Source: Opitutaceae bacterium (GTDB taxonomy: Bacteria > Verrucomicrobiota > Verrucomicrobiia > Opitutales > Opitutaceae). From it: a stretch of 5,463 bases of DNA. Each line of letters starts with the position of its first letter. The stretch's first letter is position 1. Positions 5,154 to 5,463 of this stretch are shown here, in pieces. The stretch spans positions 1-5,463 of the forward strand of contig JAESUN010000246.1 of NCBI GenBank assembly GCA_016763045.1, in the 5' to 3' direction. The position numbers were made by a program, and so were the translations under genes. The notes below the pieces were generated by a model. It was not told the DNA's origin, ran no database searches, and saw nothing but the letters and a program-made list of their open reading frames with translations.

Positions 5154-5397
5154 CTCCACTAAGTAATTGCCTTGCTTTCTTGCTTCGAGATTGCTGTTGG
5201 TTTGCCTGCTCCTCAATTAATTCAAGTGCTGCATCGTAAATAATAGCAGCATTTTCAGAGCGAATTTTTTGGAACTCAAAAAATTTATAGACCGTTGGTC
5301 TGGAAATCTTAGATTTTTTCGCTACCCTCCCAATGTAATTATCGAATAGCTTAACCAACTGATTTTTAAGTGTTTCTATCTCTTTTTTATCGAACAT
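5122..5397 (-). CDS. Helix-turn-helix DNA-binding protein, putative regulator (91 aa)
   Basis: This is the first gene of the leftward operon. Residues about 20-42 form a helix-turn-helix: Y21-I-G-R-V-A-K-K-S-K as the first helix, I31 in the turn, and S32-R-P-T-V-Y-K-F-F-E as recognition helix. The 'VAKKSKISRPTVYKF' pattern is of the lambda-repressor/LacI type. A helical segment follows (R46-S-E-N-A-A-I-I-Y-D-A-A-L-E-L-I, to about 62) that could serve dimerisation, then a Gln/Ser/Lys-rich, probably disordered tail. There is no ligand-binding or peptidase domain, so it is more like a small Cro-type regulator than a full CI repressor. It lies 12 nt from the phased TGTAAAA repeats and divergent to a promoter, which suggests it binds there and controls that promoter and perhaps itself. 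This is inference from arrangement. The 3' end overlaps the next ORF. Confidence 0.8.
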   Translation of the reverse strand: MFDKKEIETLKNQLVKLFDNYIGRVAKKSKISRPTVYKFFEFQKIRSENAAIIYDAALELIEEQANQQQSRSKKARQLLSGDGQSSLNLNS

Positions 5398-5409
5398 CTA
5401 TTTTGAATT

Positions 5410-5452
5410 TTGTAATGTATTGTAAAATCATTGTAAAAGTTGTGTAAAAGTT
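5410..5452. repeat. Four helically phased repeats (TTGTAAAA), candidate operator or iterons
   Basis: On the plus strand the core TGTAA starts at 5411, 5421, 5432 and 5443, spacings of 10, 11 and 11 bp. The last three units are near-identical 11-mers: TTGTAAAATCA (5420-5430), TTGTAAAAGTT (5431-5441) and GTGTAAAAGTT (5442-5452). The first, TTGTAATGTA (5410-5419), is degenerate. One turn of DNA per unit puts all copies on the same face, as expected for cooperative binding. The array spans the spacer and -33 region of the rightward promoter and the leader of the helix-turn-helix gene. Short iterons of a replication origin are the alternative reading. Confidence 0.75.
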
Positions 5453-5462
5453 TCTATATTTG
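5431..5462 (+). promoter_or_regulatory. Bacteroidota-type promoter reading rightward out of the window
   Basis: TTG at 5431-5433, a 21-bp spacer and TATATTTG at 5455-5462 give a full match to the -7 consensus TAnnTTTG of Bacteroidota primary-sigma promoters, with -33 spacing in the flavobacterial range. It points away from the leftward operon, so a divergent plus-strand gene should begin just beyond 5463. Two of the phased repeats fill its -33 and spacer region, so a protein bound there would compete with RNA polymerase. No comparable canonical promoter is visible for the leftward operon in the 66 nt before its first gene. Confidence 0.6.
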
Positions 5463-5463
5463 C

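Noticed and set aside
1..5463. CRISPR array, tRNA, rRNA or insertion-sequence ends
   Set aside because: No regularly spaced repeats with unique spacers, no tRNA- or rRNA-like sequence, and no transposase frame or terminal inverted repeats were seen. The 11-bp units at 5410-5452 are far too short and close for a CRISPR.

Overview
The window reads as a stretch of accessory or mobile DNA from a member of the Bacteroidota, most likely flavobacterial or sphingobacterial. The reasons are its AT-rich composition, A-rich translation starts with almost no Shine-Dalgarno sequences, and a good Bacteroidota-type promoter (TTG, 21 bp, TATATTTG) at the right edge. There is no rRNA, tRNA, insertion sequence, integrase, CRISPR array or recognisable core metabolic gene. 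I cannot tell whether it belongs to a phage, plasmid or integrative element.

All ten complete genes lie on the minus strand and read right to left from about 5397 to 21. Gaps are at most 47 nt, and two junctions are 4-nt ATGA overlaps, so the layout is that of one long operon. Right edge (5398-5463): an intergenic regulatory region with four helically phased repeats around a core TGTAAAA, overlapping a promoter that fires rightward out of the window. The leftward operon opens with a 91-aa helix-turn-helix protein, the obvious candidate to bind those repeats. Three small unknown proteins follow (about 60, 133 and 78 aa). Next is a 436-aa protein with an N-terminal winged helix, a repetitive polar linker and an uncharacterised C-terminal domain, which might be a replication-organiser or regulator. 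After it come a 164-aa protein that I find to be an internal tandem duplication of a 60-residue unit, and a 95-aa basic protein coupled to it.

The left third changes character. It holds a GT-B glycosyltransferase of a type often seen in phage and accessory DNA, a four-helix membrane protein with a classical C2H2 zinc finger on its cytoplasmic tail, and a 107-aa unknown protein translationally coupled to it. A further gene probably starts at position 16 and leaves the window.

Only the glycosyltransferase, the two DNA-binding folds and the zinc-finger membrane protein can be given even a broad function. How the genes work together is inference: the right part looks like a regulation and DNA-processing module, and the left part like surface, membrane or modification cargo under the same transcript. 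The points most worth following up are the phased operator, the membrane-tethered C2H2 finger, the cryptic duplication, and an A9 slippery tract that would separate the two halves of the 436-aa protein.
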